Shown here: positions 16,085-24,254 of the stretch, piece by piece
How the letters are laid out: each line of letters opens with the position of its first letter
Numbering within the stretch: position 1 is the stretch's first letter
Assembly: GCA_001771285.1 (NCBI GenBank)
Contig: METI01000052.1
Coordinates: forward strand, 3,475-47,889
Source: a candidate division NC10 bacterium RIFCSPLOWO2_12_FULL_66_18
Lineage (GTDB): Bacteria > Methylomirabilota > Methylomirabilia > Methylomirabilales > 2-02-FULL-66-22
Length of the DNA stretch: 44,415 bases
Direction: 5' to 3'
Program-made: the position numbers and the translations under genes
Notes under the pieces: model-generated
Seen by the model: only the letters and a program-made list of their open reading frames with translations
What the model was told of the DNA's origin: nothing
Databases searched by the model: none

Positions 16085-16134
16085 GTTCGGGTGTTCGGGG
16101 GTTCGGTGGTTCGGTCGGACTGGAACCACCGAAT
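16085..16134. repeat. Four 8-bp tandem GTTCGGNN repeats with hairpin
   Basis: GTTCGGGT, GTTCGGGG, GTTCGGTG and GTTCGGTC follow one another at 16085-16116. GTTCGGTGGTTC (16101-16112) can pair with GAACCACCGAAT (16123-16134). A second small hairpin, TCCGCC TTA GGCGGA, follows at 16142-16156. The block lies directly 3' (minus strand) of the MqnD-like tail fragment. Confidence 0.55.
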
Positions 16135-16171
16135 CACCGAATCCGCCTTAGGCGGAAACCACCGAACGCTT

Positions 16172-16216
16172 CTACTCAATGAACTCCGGTTCCACCTTCT
16201 TCGGAATCAGGCCCCG
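16172..16216 (-). pseudogene. Fragment: 3' end of an MqnD-family gene
   Basis: The minus strand reads RGLIPKKVEPEFIE followed by TAG. The intact MqnD-family gene at 21739-22572 ends [14 protein letters not shown] and TAG. Only about 15 codons are recognisable, and upstream sequence loses the similarity. After both stop codons the DNA reads AAG(C/T)GTTCGG, so the shared unit includes the 3' flank. This is a small duplicated or left-over gene end. Confidence 0.5.
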
Positions 16217-16311
16217 CAGACTGAAAGGCGAAATTCCAGCAAAGGCAGCCCGCGGTATTTTTCCACGCCCACGGGGACGGACCCAACCCCTTTCGATTCG
16301 GCCCATCCATG

Positions 16312-16626
16312 TCAGGGGAGCGCGAGCGCGAACTTGATTGCCAGGTTTACTTCGTCGACCTTCGTTTGAGACAGCGCAGCAATTCTGTCGGCCAATAGGC
16401 TCTTCCGGATCGTCATGATCGTGTCGAGGTTAGCCACTCCTAACCGGCGAAGGCCTTCGCGCGGACCCAGGGATACCTCGGTGGGGATGCCCCGCACCCG
16501 CGTTGTCACGGGGGCCACCGTGATGAATTCGCGGATCTGATAGGCCTCGTTCCGGGAAAGGAGCACAACTGGCCGGCGACCGACCGGGGGCGCAAGATCC
16601 GCCCACCAAACCTCTCCCCGCCTCAC
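16312..16626 (-). CDS. mazF: MazF/PemK-family endoribonuclease toxin
   Basis: A 104-residue type II toxin. MRRGEVWWADL and GRRPVVLLSRNEAY at the start, VAPVTTRVRGIPTEV in the middle and ANLDTIMTIRKSLL match the MazF/PemK fold, which cleaves mRNA at short sequence motifs. The basic Arg in GRRPVV and the Thr in VAPVTT lie at the usual active-site positions. It overlaps the upstream antitoxin by 4 nt (ATGA), which couples translation. A normal-length, apparently intact copy. Confidence 0.93.
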   Translation of the reverse strand: MRRGEVWWADLAPPVGRRPVVLLSRNEAYQIREFITVAPVTTRVRGIPTEVSLGPREGLRRLGVANLDTIMTIRKSLLADRIAALSQTKVDEVNLAIKFALALP

Positions 16627-16883
16627 TTCCGCTTCTCCAGAGGGAAGGCGTCTAGTTGGGCTTGCTCGAATCCCGCCAGCTCTCCCGGAGATTCGGGGTA
16701 CTTCCGGTACCCCTCGACATACTGCCTGACCAACGCCTGCTGGCGACGCAGTTGAAAATAGGTCCTGAGAGCCTGGCGGACCACCGCGCTGCGGCTCGCC
16801 TTGAACTTCCGTCGGAGCCTCTCCATCTCCTGAAAGTCCTCAGGCGGTAGGCTAATGGCCACCTTGACCGCACTCCGTGCCAT
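16623..16883 (-). CDS. Ribbon-helix-helix (CopG-type) antitoxin of the MazF pair
   Basis: An 86-residue antitoxin. The N-terminal VKVAISLPPEDFQEMERLR then SRSAVVRQALRTYF is a ribbon-helix-helix DNA-binding domain. The C-terminal part (GELAGFEQAQLDAFP) would bind and neutralise MazF. The ATG at 16883 has a strong CCAGGAGGTGATCC ribosome site; the frame is open further upstream but that extension is not needed. MazF with an RHH rather than an AbrB-type antitoxin is a known mixed arrangement. Confidence 0.9.
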   Translation of the reverse strand: MARSAVKVAISLPPEDFQEMERLRRKFKASRSAVVRQALRTYFQLRRQQALVRQYVEGYRKYPESPGELAGFEQAQLDAFPLEKRK

Positions 16884-16919
16884 AGGATCACCTCCTGGTA
16901 TGAACTGGTTCTTACTCAA

Positions 16920-16949
16920 AATATTGCATGAACCGGGGTGCAACGTCAA
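16920..16949 (-). promoter_or_regulatory. Promoter of the RHH antitoxin-mazF operon
   Basis: Minus-strand TTGACG (16944-16949), an 18-nt spacer and AATATT (16920-16925). The start codon lies about 36 nt downstream. The region is notably more AT-rich than its surroundings. Confidence 0.5.
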
Positions 16950-17033
16950 GACGCGGAATTACCGCGAGGTATTTCGAGCATGCGTTTTGACGAGGAATCT
17001 GGGGGCAAGGGGGGAGGGGTCCACGATCGTACT

Positions 17034-17110
17034 TTGACTACGTTGCGGTCATCGAAAAGATCTTGACCCACCTCCCTGCCTGTGCCGAAGGCAGACAGCG
17101 GCCTGTGGCC
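17034..17110 (+). pseudogene. Possible C-terminal remnant of an IS91-like transposase
   Basis: The plus strand encodes FDYVAVIEKILTHLPACAEG, followed by a Pro/Arg-rich tail. Pairs such as xxIEKILxHL near the C-terminus are typical of IS91-type (Y2) transposases in high-GC bacteria. No catalytic region remains upstream: position 16950 back to the antitoxin holds only promoter sequence. The fragment is short and the call tentative. Confidence 0.3.
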
Positions 17111-17646
17111 CGCCCAGACCCACAGCCCTCCGGGAGGGTACCCGTTGCCGGTTTCTCTGCAACGGGTCGTCGCAGCATAGGCGTCGAGCGCGGCCTCACC
17201 GAACGGTGTCGTCTGTCCGGGTCCGCCCCGGGTCGCCCCCCTTCAGCTCCCTGGCCCGTCCGTCACCCCCGCCCCCTCTCGCCTGACCAGTTTTCCCTTG
17301 ACACCGCGCCCTCCGGCTGCGGTATGCTCCCCCCCGGCTCGGCGTGGGCGGGCCCTGCGCTGACCTCGTGACGCCAGCCGGGGCGCGCGGCCCAAGAGCA
17401 AATTCTTATCACCTATCACCATCACCCACCTCACCTAGCAGCATCACCTGAAAATCGCTCAGGATCGTCCTCAAGAGGATGAGAAGTTTCTTGCGAGGGG
17501 CCAGTGGTTAGCGGTGCCGACGCACTCGCGCTGGACCCGGCGTTTTGATCAGGAGAGCAATGGACAGGAAAGGAGGTGCGTGGAGAGAGGGTGTTGCCGT
17601 CTGTCCGTGAGAGAGGAGAGACTTTTCCGGGGAAGGAGGATCTTTC
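17111..17646. other. Non-coding stretch upstream of the TRAP transporter
   Basis: About 535 nt with no convincing gene. A TTGACA (17298-17303) with TATGCT (17323-17328) at 19-nt spacing could be a promoter for the TRAP genes, about 320 nt upstream. The rest is C-rich or low-information. The strong ribosome site AAGGAGGATC sits just before 17647. Confidence 0.3.
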
Positions 17647-18681
17647 ATGAAGAGGCAGCTGGTAAAGTATTGGCTCCCGCCCGTTCTCGCATCTCTCTTC
17701 GTAGCCCTTCTCGCCCTCCCGCTGGAAGCCGCGCAGACCAAAGTCTACGAGTGGAAGTTCCAGACCAACAAGACGCCGGGGTCTTCGATGTACAATGCCG
17801 AAAAGTGGTGGGTCGACTGGGTAAACGCGCACTCGAGCGGCAGGTTGAAGATCACGCTGTATCCCGCCGGGCAGATCGTCAAGGTGGACGACTACATCAA
17901 TGCCCTGCGGGGCAACCTGATCCAGATCGCGACCACCTGGGGCGGCTACTACACCGGCTACATTCCGGAGGGCGGGCTTCAGGCGGGACTGCCGATGATC
18001 GTGCGGAGCCGGACCGACGTTCAGTACCTGTTCTACGATCTCGGCCTGATCGAGCCGATCCGGGAGGCGTTTGCCGAGAAGGGGGTTCACTTCTACGCCA
18101 TCAATTCCCTCGGGCCCATCATGCTCTGGTCGAAGAGGCCGATCAAGACGTTGGCGGATTTCAAGGGGTTCAAGGTCCGGGCGTCAGGGGATGTGGCGAA
18201 AATCTTCGGAACCATCGGGGCATCCGTGGTATCCCTCCCCCACGAGGAGAGCTTCACCGCGCTCCAGCTGGGCACGATCGAAGGGTACGCGACTCCCATC
18301 GGCCACTACAAAGACCTGAAGCATTACGAGGTGGCGAAGTACCTGATGACCCCGGCCATCCAGGGGGCCAGCATCGACGCGTGGAGCATCAGCCGGAAGG
18401 CCCTCGACGAGCTGCCGGCCGATCTTCGAGCGTACGTGCTTGCGCAGGAGCCCATCCTCAACTGGATCACGACCTGGCGAAGTGAGATGAACGATCAAGA
18501 GGTTCTCAACAGCCTTGCGAAGTGGAATGCGCAGGCGATTCCGATGGCCGAAGACCTGCAGGCAGCGATAACCGCCGAATCGCTGAAGATGCTCGACTCG
18601 TACTCCGGCCGCAGTGCGCGGTTGGCCAAGATGGTCGAGATCACCAAGCGGTTCATGAAGGAGAGGGGCTACCTCCGGTAA
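17647..18681 (+). CDS. TRAP transporter substrate-binding protein (DctP family)
   Basis: A 344-residue periplasmic binding protein with an N-terminal signal peptide (hydrophobic PPVLASLFVALLALP, cleavage likely after EAA). The mature protein shows DctP-family features: LYPAGQIVKVDDYINALRGN, LADFKGFKVRASG (the Arg usually contacts the ligand carboxylate), and LPHEESFTALQLGTIEG. It delivers an organic acid to the membrane subunits encoded downstream. GKWWVDWVN-like aromatic content near the start of the mature domain suggests a bulkier ligand than C4-dicarboxylate, but the ligand cannot be named. A GGAAGGAGG ribosome site is present. Confidence 0.93.
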   Translation: MKRQLVKYWLPPVLASLFVALLALPLEAAQTKVYEWKFQTNKTPGSSMYNAEKWWVDWVNAHSSGRLKITLYPAGQIVKVDDYINALRGNLIQIATTWGGYYTGYIPEGGLQAGLPMIVRSRTDVQYLFYDLGLIEPIREAFAEKGVHFYAINSLGPIMLWSKRPIKTLADFKGFKVRASGDVAKIFGTIGASVVSLPHEESFTALQLGTIEGYATPIGHYKDLKHYEVAKYLMTPAIQGASIDAWSISRKALDELPADLRAYVLAQEPILNWITTWRSEMNDQEVLNSLAKWNAQAIPMAEDLQAAITAESLKMLDSYSGRSARLAKMVEITKRFMKERGYLR

Positions 18682-18949
18682 CGCTGGAACTGGCTCGCGC
18701 GCGGGATGGGGCGGGTGCTCCGGGGAATTCCTCCTGCGGTCGTGGTCGCTCGGCCGCTTCGCGTCCGGCCGCCGGATCGCCGGAGTCCCCGCCCTGTTTG
18801 AGGGGCGCCCAATCCCGGACCCTGGTCACAGGGAACCTCGGGCCTGTCGAAAAGAAACGGAGTCGGCAGGGGGAGCCGCCGAACTTCGCGCCTGAGCGGC
18901 CGGCGAACGCTTCACCGCGGCAGGGCAGGCGAAGGGGGTCGGGAGTTCC
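18682..18949. other. Intergenic gap inside the TRAP operon
   Basis: A 268-nt gap between the binding protein and the small permease genes, with no supported gene, promoter or strong hairpin. Gaps after TRAP binding-protein genes often contain mRNA-processing hairpins, but no convincing one was found by eye. Confidence 0.3.
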
Positions 18950-19459
18950 ATGGGAGTGCTGCGAGGTATTTTCAGGCTGGTGGACGCCGTGAGTGAGTAC
19001 ACCGCGCGAGTTGCCATCTGGGGTGTTCTGGCGCTCGTCTTCATCCTCACGTGGGAAGTACTCCTCCGGAGCCTCTTCAACATGCCGACGATCTGGGCGC
19101 ATGAATCCACGCAGTACTTCTTCGGATTCTACTTCGCCCTGGGCGGGGCCTACTGCCTGAAAATGGGAGGCATGGTGCGGGTCGATACGGTGATCCGCCT
19201 GTTCAGGCCCCGAACTCGGGCAGTGATCGAAGGGGTCACGGGACTCGTGGCGCTGATCTTCATGACGGCCCTGGTCTGGACCGGTGTCCAGGTCGCCTGG
19301 GACTCCATCATCTACAATGAGCACAGCATCTCCCCGTGGGGCCCGCCCATCTATCCCCTGAAGATCATCGCGGTCCTGGGCAGTGTCTTGCTCGGGATGC
19401 AAAGCATCGTGAAGTTCCTCCGCGATCTGGCCTTCGGGCTCCTCGGGAAGGAGCTGTAA
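18950..19459 (+). CDS. TRAP transporter small permease (DctQ family)
   Basis: A 169-residue membrane protein with four hydrophobic segments (about 20-40, 55-75, 92-112 and 132-152). The stretches FILTWEVLLRSLFN and WAHESTQYFFGFYFALGGAYC are typical of DctQ. It forms the membrane unit with the large permease, whose ATG overlaps this gene's TAA by one base (TAATG). A GGGGGTC ribosome site precedes the ATG. Normal family length. Confidence 0.92.
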   Translation: MGVLRGIFRLVDAVSEYTARVAIWGVLALVFILTWEVLLRSLFNMPTIWAHESTQYFFGFYFALGGAYCLKMGGMVRVDTVIRLFRPRTRAVIEGVTGLVALIFMTALVWTGVQVAWDSIIYNEHSISPWGPPIYPLKIIAVLGSVLLGMQSIVKFLRDLAFGLLGKEL

Positions 19460-20781
19460 TGGATATCCTGCTGCTGACGCCGCTCCTCTTCGGCTTCATG
19501 CTCCTGCTCCTCTTCCTGGGGCTCCCGATCGTCTTCGCGCTGGGCGGGAGCGCGGTCATCCTCGGGTTGATCACCCAGGGCCCGTCATCGCTCCTGCTGG
19601 CCACGACGGCGATCCTGAACAACATCCGGACCATCGTCTTGATCGCCGTCCCGCTCTTCATATTCATGGGGAACCTCCTGAAGGTATCCGGGCTGGCCGA
19701 GGACCTGTACTCGGCGGCCGAGAAATGGATCGGCGGCGTGCGAGGGGGACTGGCGGTCGGCACGGTTCTCATCTGCACGATCTTTGCCGCCTGCACCGGC
19801 GTGAGCGGCGCGGCCACCATCACCATGGGCCTGATCGCCGTCCCGTCGATGTTGAAGCGTGGCTACGACAGGAAACTGGCCCTCGGGTGCGTCATGGGCG
19901 GAGGGGCGCTGGGGCAGCTCATTCCCCCGAGCCTGCTGTTCATCCTGTACGGGTTCCTGGCGAACGAGTCGGTAGGGAGGCTGTTCGCCAGCGGTTTCGT
20001 ACCCGGGCTCATCCTCTCCGGCCTCTTCATTGCGTATATCCTGATCGCCTGTCACCTCAAAGGATCGCTCGGTCCCGCCACGCCGTCGGAGGACCGGGGG
20101 AACTGGAAGGAGAAGGTCGCTTCGCTCAGATCGATCATCATGCCCAGCCTGCTCATCGTGGCAGTCCTGGGCTCGATCTTCAGCGGACTGGCGACCCCGA
20201 CCGAGGCGGCGGCCGTCGGGGCCTTGGGTGCCCTGATCATTCTGGTGATCAACGGGAGGCTGACCTGGCCAAACTTGAAAGAGGCGTTGTACGGCACCTT
20301 CTCCCTGACCGCCATGGTGATGTGGATCGTGGTCGGGGCCACGGTATTCACGACGATCTTCACGATCGCCGGCGGGTCGGAGCTGGTGAAGAGCCTCCTG
20401 CTGGAGATCACGATTGCCCCGATCTGGATCGTGGTCGTGATGCAATTGACGCTCTTCGTCCTCGGGTGCTTCATCGATCCGACCGGGATCCTCATGCTCA
20501 CAGTCCCGATCTATGTCCCGGTCGTCAAGGCGCTCGGGTTTGACACGGTGTGGTTTGGGGCGCTCTTCGTCCTGAACATGGAGATGGCGTTCCTCACCCC
20601 ACCCTACGGGGTGAACCTCTTCTATATTCGCGGGATTACCCCGCCCGAGATCCCCACGACGGACATCTACCGCTCGGCCCTTGCCTTCGTCGGCGTCCAG
20701 GCAACGGCACTCATCCTGGTGCTCCTGTTTCCCCAGTTGGCTCTCTGGCTTCCAAATCTCCTGTTCGGGGCGGAGAAGTAG
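19459..20781 (+). CDS. TRAP transporter large permease (DctM family)
   Basis: A 440-residue polytopic membrane protein, the ion-coupled translocating subunit of the TRAP system. Family patterns include PLFIFMGNLL, TGVSGAATITMGLIAVPSMLKRGYD, GGALGQLIPPSLLFILYG, ATPTEAAAVGALGAL and DPTGILMLTVPIYVPV. ATG 19459 is shared with the preceding stop codon, so translation is coupled to the small permease. About twelve hydrophobic segments, as usual. With the binding protein this is a complete tripartite transporter. Confidence 0.95.
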   Translation: MDILLLTPLLFGFMLLLLFLGLPIVFALGGSAVILGLITQGPSSLLLATTAILNNIRTIVLIAVPLFIFMGNLLKVSGLAEDLYSAAEKWIGGVRGGLAVGTVLICTIFAACTGVSGAATITMGLIAVPSMLKRGYDRKLALGCVMGGGALGQLIPPSLLFILYGFLANESVGRLFASGFVPGLILSGLFIAYILIACHLKGSLGPATPSEDRGNWKEKVASLRSIIMPSLLIVAVLGSIFSGLATPTEAAAVGALGALIILVINGRLTWPNLKEALYGTFSLTAMVMWIVVGATVFTTIFTIAGGSELVKSLLLEITIAPIWIVVVMQLTLFVLGCFIDPTGILMLTVPIYVPVVKALGFDTVWFGALFVLNMEMAFLTPPYGVNLFYIRGITPPEIPTTDIYRSALAFVGVQATALILVLLFPQLALWLPNLLFGAEK

Positions 20782-21266
20782 GGCAGGGACTACCGGCGAA
20801 TCGGCTGAACGCAGACCCGTAAAGCGTAAAGCGGGACGCCCTTAAGTAAGTAAGCAACTCTCCGGACAACGCCCACGCCTGAGCGAATGAAACCCTTCTT
20901 GAAGAGGCACGGGCACTCAAGCCGCCTGCGTTGGCTCAGCGATAGTGGCGGAAGTGTTCCACTTCCTCTTTGGGCCAGGCGGGCCAGTAGCGATCGGGAT
21001 GCGACAGGAGGAGTCCAGGGCCTGATAGCAGCCGGGGCCGCGGGTGAAACGATTTCGGATTGCGGATTGCGAATTTCGAATTGAAGAGTACGGCAAGAGA
21101 TAAGGGGGCGGAGGGAAGTGAGACAGGGTGCCCCTAGGGGCTCGCCATAGAGAATCAATCCCTTCCGATGATCGAACCTGGCTCGAGCGGCCCGGCGGCC
21201 CCACACCCCGGATGGCGAATCGTTCCGGACGGACCAGATTTCCGACTTCCGCTCGCTAGCACCTTT
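20782..21266. other. Intergenic debris downstream of the TRAP operon
   Basis: About 480 nt without an intact gene. The minus strand at 20936-21004 encodes HPDRYWPAWPKEEVEHFRHYR then TGA, which looks like a real protein end, but the frame is broken upstream and I cannot name the family. A GGATTGCGGATTGCGAATTTCG low-complexity repeat lies at about 21056-21080. The direct-repeat spacer AAGTAAGTAAG is at 20844. Confidence 0.3.
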
Positions 21267-21450
21267 CTATCGTTTTGCGGCTCGGAGTCGCGTGTACTCC
21301 GCCACCAGCGTGGAGTCATCCAGCGCGTGCTCAATCTGCCTCAGCCAGTGAAGTACGTAGCTGTCTCCAACTTGTCGCCCTGCCGGCGAATGACGCTTGC
21401 CGCGTCCTCGTGATCGCGCAAGGGGGTCGAGACCAACTTGTAGCCCCAAT
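21267..21450 (-). pseudogene. Frameshifted C-terminal remnant of an unknown gene
   Basis: Minus-strand frame one reads YKLVSTPLRDHEDAASVIRR then QGDKL. A neighbouring frame continues GDSYVLHWLRQIEHALDDST, LVAEYTRLRAAKR and a stop at 21267. The two join if a 2-nt insertion near 21369 is removed, giving an unbroken D-K-L-D-S-Y. The N-terminal part is missing; a repeat of the CGCCAAGGCGCCAAG type lies directly upstream. Likely the end of a hypothetical protein gene inactivated by frameshift and truncation. Confidence 0.45.
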
Positions 21451-21459
21451 CCGAAATTC

Positions 21460-21625
21460 TCAACCGCCAAGGCGCCAAGAACGCCAAGGGAACTGGCCCA
21501 TCTGGGTGGACACGAACGAAACTGCTGAAGGCTCCACGAATCGTTTGTCGTGTCTTTCGGTGAAAGGATCCCAACCTCACATCTTTGGCGACCTTGGCGC
21601 ACCAACGGCGGCGCCGTTGGTACCG
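21460..21625. repeat. Inverted pair of CGCCAAGGCGCCAAG-type repeats
   Basis: ACCGCCAAGGCGCCAAGAAC (about 21463-21482) and, inverted, CTTTGGCGACCTTGGCGCACC (about 21584-21604) flank about 100 nt without a supported gene. The second copy is followed by the palindrome CCAACGGCGGCGCCGTTGG. These look like dispersed intergenic repeats. Confidence 0.35.
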
Positions 21626-21738
21626 GCGGTTCAAGGTGTTTTCGGATCAGGGCTATCACTACCATCATCCACCCCAACACGGCCGTTCGGTTGTTCGCGC
21701 GGACAGGCATGCTCGAACGGCAGAACTGCCGAACACTT

Positions 21739-22572
21739 CTAGCCAACGAATTCCGGCTCCACGCGATGCGGGATCAAGCCTCGCTCGTGGCCCATCGCGA
21801 GCAGGCGCTTCACTGCCGCGCGACCCCGCTCCCCGTAGTCCAGCGTCAGGTCATTCACGTACATCGCCACGAACCGGTCCGCCAGCCGCCGGTCCATGTC
21901 CCGCCCGAACTGCATGGCGTAGTTCAGGGCCTCCTCCCGGTGGGCCAGGGCATACGCGATGCTCTCGCGGAGGAGGTGCGAAACCCGGCGCATCAGGGCC
22001 GGCCCGAGATCCTTCCGGATCACGTTCCCGCCCAGGGGGAGGGGCAGGCCTGTCTCCTCTTTCCACCACTCGCCGAAATCCACCACCTTGTGCAATCCGA
22101 GGGACCCATACGTCACCTGACCCTCGTGGATGATCAGGCCGGCATGGACGCGCCGGGCGACGACGGCATCCAGGATCTGGTCGAAGGGGATCACCCTGTG
22201 GCCGAGCGACGGGTTCCAGAGCTTCAGGAGCAGGAAGGCAGTCGTCAGGGTCCCGGGAACCGCGATGGATTTGCCCTGGAGATCCTCGCGGCTGAGCGGA
22301 TCACGGGCCACCACCATGGGGCCGTAACCATCCCCCATGCTGGCCCCATGGGGTAACAGGGCGTAGCGGTCTGCGAGATACGCATACGCGTGGAAGGAGA
22401 CCGCGGTGACCTCGTACTCGCCCCGAAACGCGCGCTCGTTGAGGGACTGGATGTCCTCCAGCACGTGGACGCATTCCAGCTCGGGATCGCTGACCTTGCC
22501 CTGGGCCAGGGCATAGAACATGAAGGCGTCGTCGGCGTCCGGGCTGTGGGCGATGGTGATTCGGTGGCTCAT
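21739..22572 (-). CDS. mqnD: MqnD/MqnA-family protein (1,4-dihydroxy-6-naphthoate synthase-like or periplasmic-binding-like)
   Basis: A 277-residue protein of the MqnA/MqnD family, which shares the fold of ABC solute-binding proteins but lacks a signal peptide here. The signature [19 protein letters not shown] opens the protein; later landmarks are [36 protein letters not shown] and [11 protein letters not shown] (near 142). MqnD forms dihydroxynaphthoate in the futalosine menaquinone route. No other mqn gene lies nearby. The ATG overlaps the preceding gene's stop (ATGA). An alternative is a solute-sensing relative linked to the ABC importer upstream. Confidence 0.8.
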   Translation of the reverse strand: MSHRITIAHSPDADDAFMFYALAQGKVSDPELECVHVLEDIQSLNERAFRGEYEVTAVSFHAYAYLADRYALLPHGASMGDGYGPMVVARDPLSREDLQGKSIAVPGTLTTAFLLLKLWNPSLGHRVIPFDQILDAVVARRVHAGLIIHEGQVTYGSLGLHKVVDFGEWWKEETGLPLPLGGNVIRKDLGPALMRRVSHLLRESIAYALAHREEALNYAMQFGRDMDRRLADRFVAMYVNDLTLDYGERGRAAVKRLLAMGHERGLIPHRVEPEFVG

Positions 22573-23066
22573 GGCTTGCGTCCTTGGCCGGTGCCCTGGA
22601 ACTTTGCCAGGGCCTGATCGAGGTAGGTGAAGAGGGCGCCCTCCGAGATGAACTCGGGCGTGGTGTCCGGCACGCCCAGGTAATACACGGTCACAGTCGG
22701 CTTCTTTGCCTGCCAGTCGCCCGCCGTCCGGTACAGGTGCACCTCCCGGCGTGGAAAGTCGGCGAAGGCTCCCCGGGGGCTCCGGATATCCACCCGATCC
22801 CCCAGCGGGCGGCCCGCAAGAATCGGCTGGCGCTTGCCGGTGAACGGATCCAGGGCCTCCACGCTGACGTATGCGTACGCCTCGCCCGCCGGGGCGATGC
22901 GCAAGATCACCTGCGTCTGTTCCTCCACCGGCCCCTTCAGAATGCCCCAGGCGATGGCCACCCCATGACCGGCGAAGACAGAGTTCTCCCCGTGAATCTC
23001 CTGCCCCTGGCCGGGTGCCGGGGTCGGGGAGGCGAGGAGCAGAATTCCGAGGAGGAGACCCCTCAC
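22569..23066 (-). CDS. Secreted protein of unknown function
   Basis: A 165-residue protein starting at GTG 23066, which follows a strong GAGGAGGAAG ribosome site. The N-terminus ([20 protein letters not shown]) is a signal peptide, so export is likely. The mature part has beta-rich patterns ([55 protein letters not shown]) and matches no family I recognise. The frame is open to ATG 23162, which overlaps the ATPase stop, but that extension runs through a CCCTCTCC/GGTACC-rich spacer and would hide the signal peptide. It is translationally coupled to mqnD. Confidence 0.7.
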   Translation of the reverse strand: MRGLLLGILLLASPTPAPGQGQEIHGENSVFAGHGVAIAWGILKGPVEEQTQVILRIAPAGEAYAYVSVEALDPFTGKRQPILAGRPLGDRVDIRSPRGAFADFPRREVHLYRTAGDWQAKKPTVTVYYLGVPDTTPEFISEGALFTYLDQALAKFQGTGQGRKP

Positions 23067-23158
23067 CTTCCTCCTCTCCCCCCACCGCACCCAAAGGGTA
23101 CCCGGTACCCGGGGAGAGGACGTGGAGAGGGGACGGCGCAGGGAACCACAATTGGCAT

Positions 23159-24253
23159 TCATGCCGGGCCTCCCGGCAGGAGTTGGATCCCCTCGGCCGG
23201 GAAGTGAAGCCTCACCGGCTGGCCGACGGTAAAGAGGCCGCGCTGCACCGGGTTGTAGCTGGTGACCTGCAGGAGATCCTCGCCCACCCGAACCTGGTAT
23301 TCCGCTTTCTCGCCCAGGAACGTCCGGGACACGATGGTGCCCGGGATCCCGTCCGGCGAATCGGCCGGCCGCAGCTCGATGACCTCGGGGCGGACGACCA
23401 GGCGGACGATCTGCCCCGCGGTGGCGCGCACGGCATCCCCGGGAAGGCGGAGATGCTGCCCCGCCACCTCCAGTTCGATCTCGCCTGGGCTGGCCGACCG
23501 GACGCGCCCAGAAAGCAGATTCGTCCGGCCGATGAACTGGGCCACGAATTCGGATCCCGGGTGGCGGTAGAGGCTCTCGGCAGTTCCCTCCTGAACGATC
23601 TGTCCCTGGTGCATCACCGCGATCCGGTCGGAGATGGCCATAGCCTCTTCCTGGTCGTGGGTCACGTAGACGGCGGTGATGTGGAGCCGCTGCTGCAGCT
23701 CGCGCAGCTCCCCCCGCATGTGGACCCGCAGCTTGGCATCCAGGTTGGACAGCGGCTCGTCGAACAGCAGCACCCGTGGCCGGATGACGATGGCCCGGGC
23801 CAGGGCCACGCGCTGCTGCTCCCCGCCCGAGAGCTGGTTGGGGAACTGGCGGTCGTAGCCCTGCAGGCCGACGAGGGCGAGGACGTCCCCCGCGGCCCGG
23901 GCGATTTCCTGCTCCGGTTGCCGCTGGACGCGCAGGCCGTAGGCCACGTTTTCGAAGACCGACAGGTGGGGGAAGAGGGCATAGTTCTGGAAGACGAAGC
24001 CGATGTTTCGCTGGTTGGCCATGAGGCCAGTGACGTCCTGCTCGCCGATGAAGACCCGGCCCGCGTCGGGCTGCTCGAACCCCGCGATCATCCGCAGCGT
24101 GGTGGTCTTGCCGCAGCCGGAGGGACCGAGGAGGGTCAGCAGTTCGGCCGGCTGGACCGTGAGGCTGACGTCCCGCACGGCGTACACCTCTCCCTTCACC
24201 CGGTGCGCGAACCGCTTGGAAATGCCCTCGAGTCGGATACCCACCGCGCTCAC
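23159..24253 (-). CDS. ABC transporter ATP-binding protein (FbpC/PotA-like)
   Basis: A 364-residue importer ATPase. Walker A is GPSGCGKTT (near 43), the Q-loop [10 protein letters not shown] (near 87), signature [14 protein letters not shown] (near 139), Walker [14 protein letters not shown] (near 160) and the switch His in [10 protein letters not shown] (near 195). A C-terminal TOBE domain (about 285-355) is present, as in iron, polyamine and phosphonate importers. The start is GTG 24253, 1 nt after the permease stop. It energises the permease encoded immediately upstream. Confidence 0.94.
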   Translation of the reverse strand: MSAVGIRLEGISKRFAHRVKGEVYAVRDVSLTVQPAELLTLLGPSGCGKTTTLRMIAGFEQPDAGRVFIGEQDVTGLMANQRNIGFVFQNYALFPHLSVFENVAYGLRVQRQPEQEIARAAGDVLALVGLQGYDRQFPNQLSGGEQQRVALARAIVIRPRVLLFDEPLSNLDAKLRVHMRGELRELQQRLHITAVYVTHDQEEAMAISDRIAVMHQGQIVQEGTAESLYRHPGSEFVAQFIGRTNLLSGRVRSASPGEIELEVAGQHLRLPGDAVRATAGQIVRLVVRPEVIELRPADSPDGIPGTIVSRTFLGEKAEYQVRVGEDLLQVTSYNPVQRGLFTVGQPVRLHFPAEGIQLLPGGPA

Positions 24254-24254
24254 G

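Noticed and set aside
16085-16134. CRISPR array
   Set aside because: The 8-bp GTTCGGNN units are directly adjacent, with no unique spacers and no cas genes.
22569-23162. Extended ATG 23162 start for the secreted unknown protein
   Set aside because: The extra 32 residues come from a GC-rich spacer and would bury the signal peptide. GTG 23066 has a much better ribosome site.
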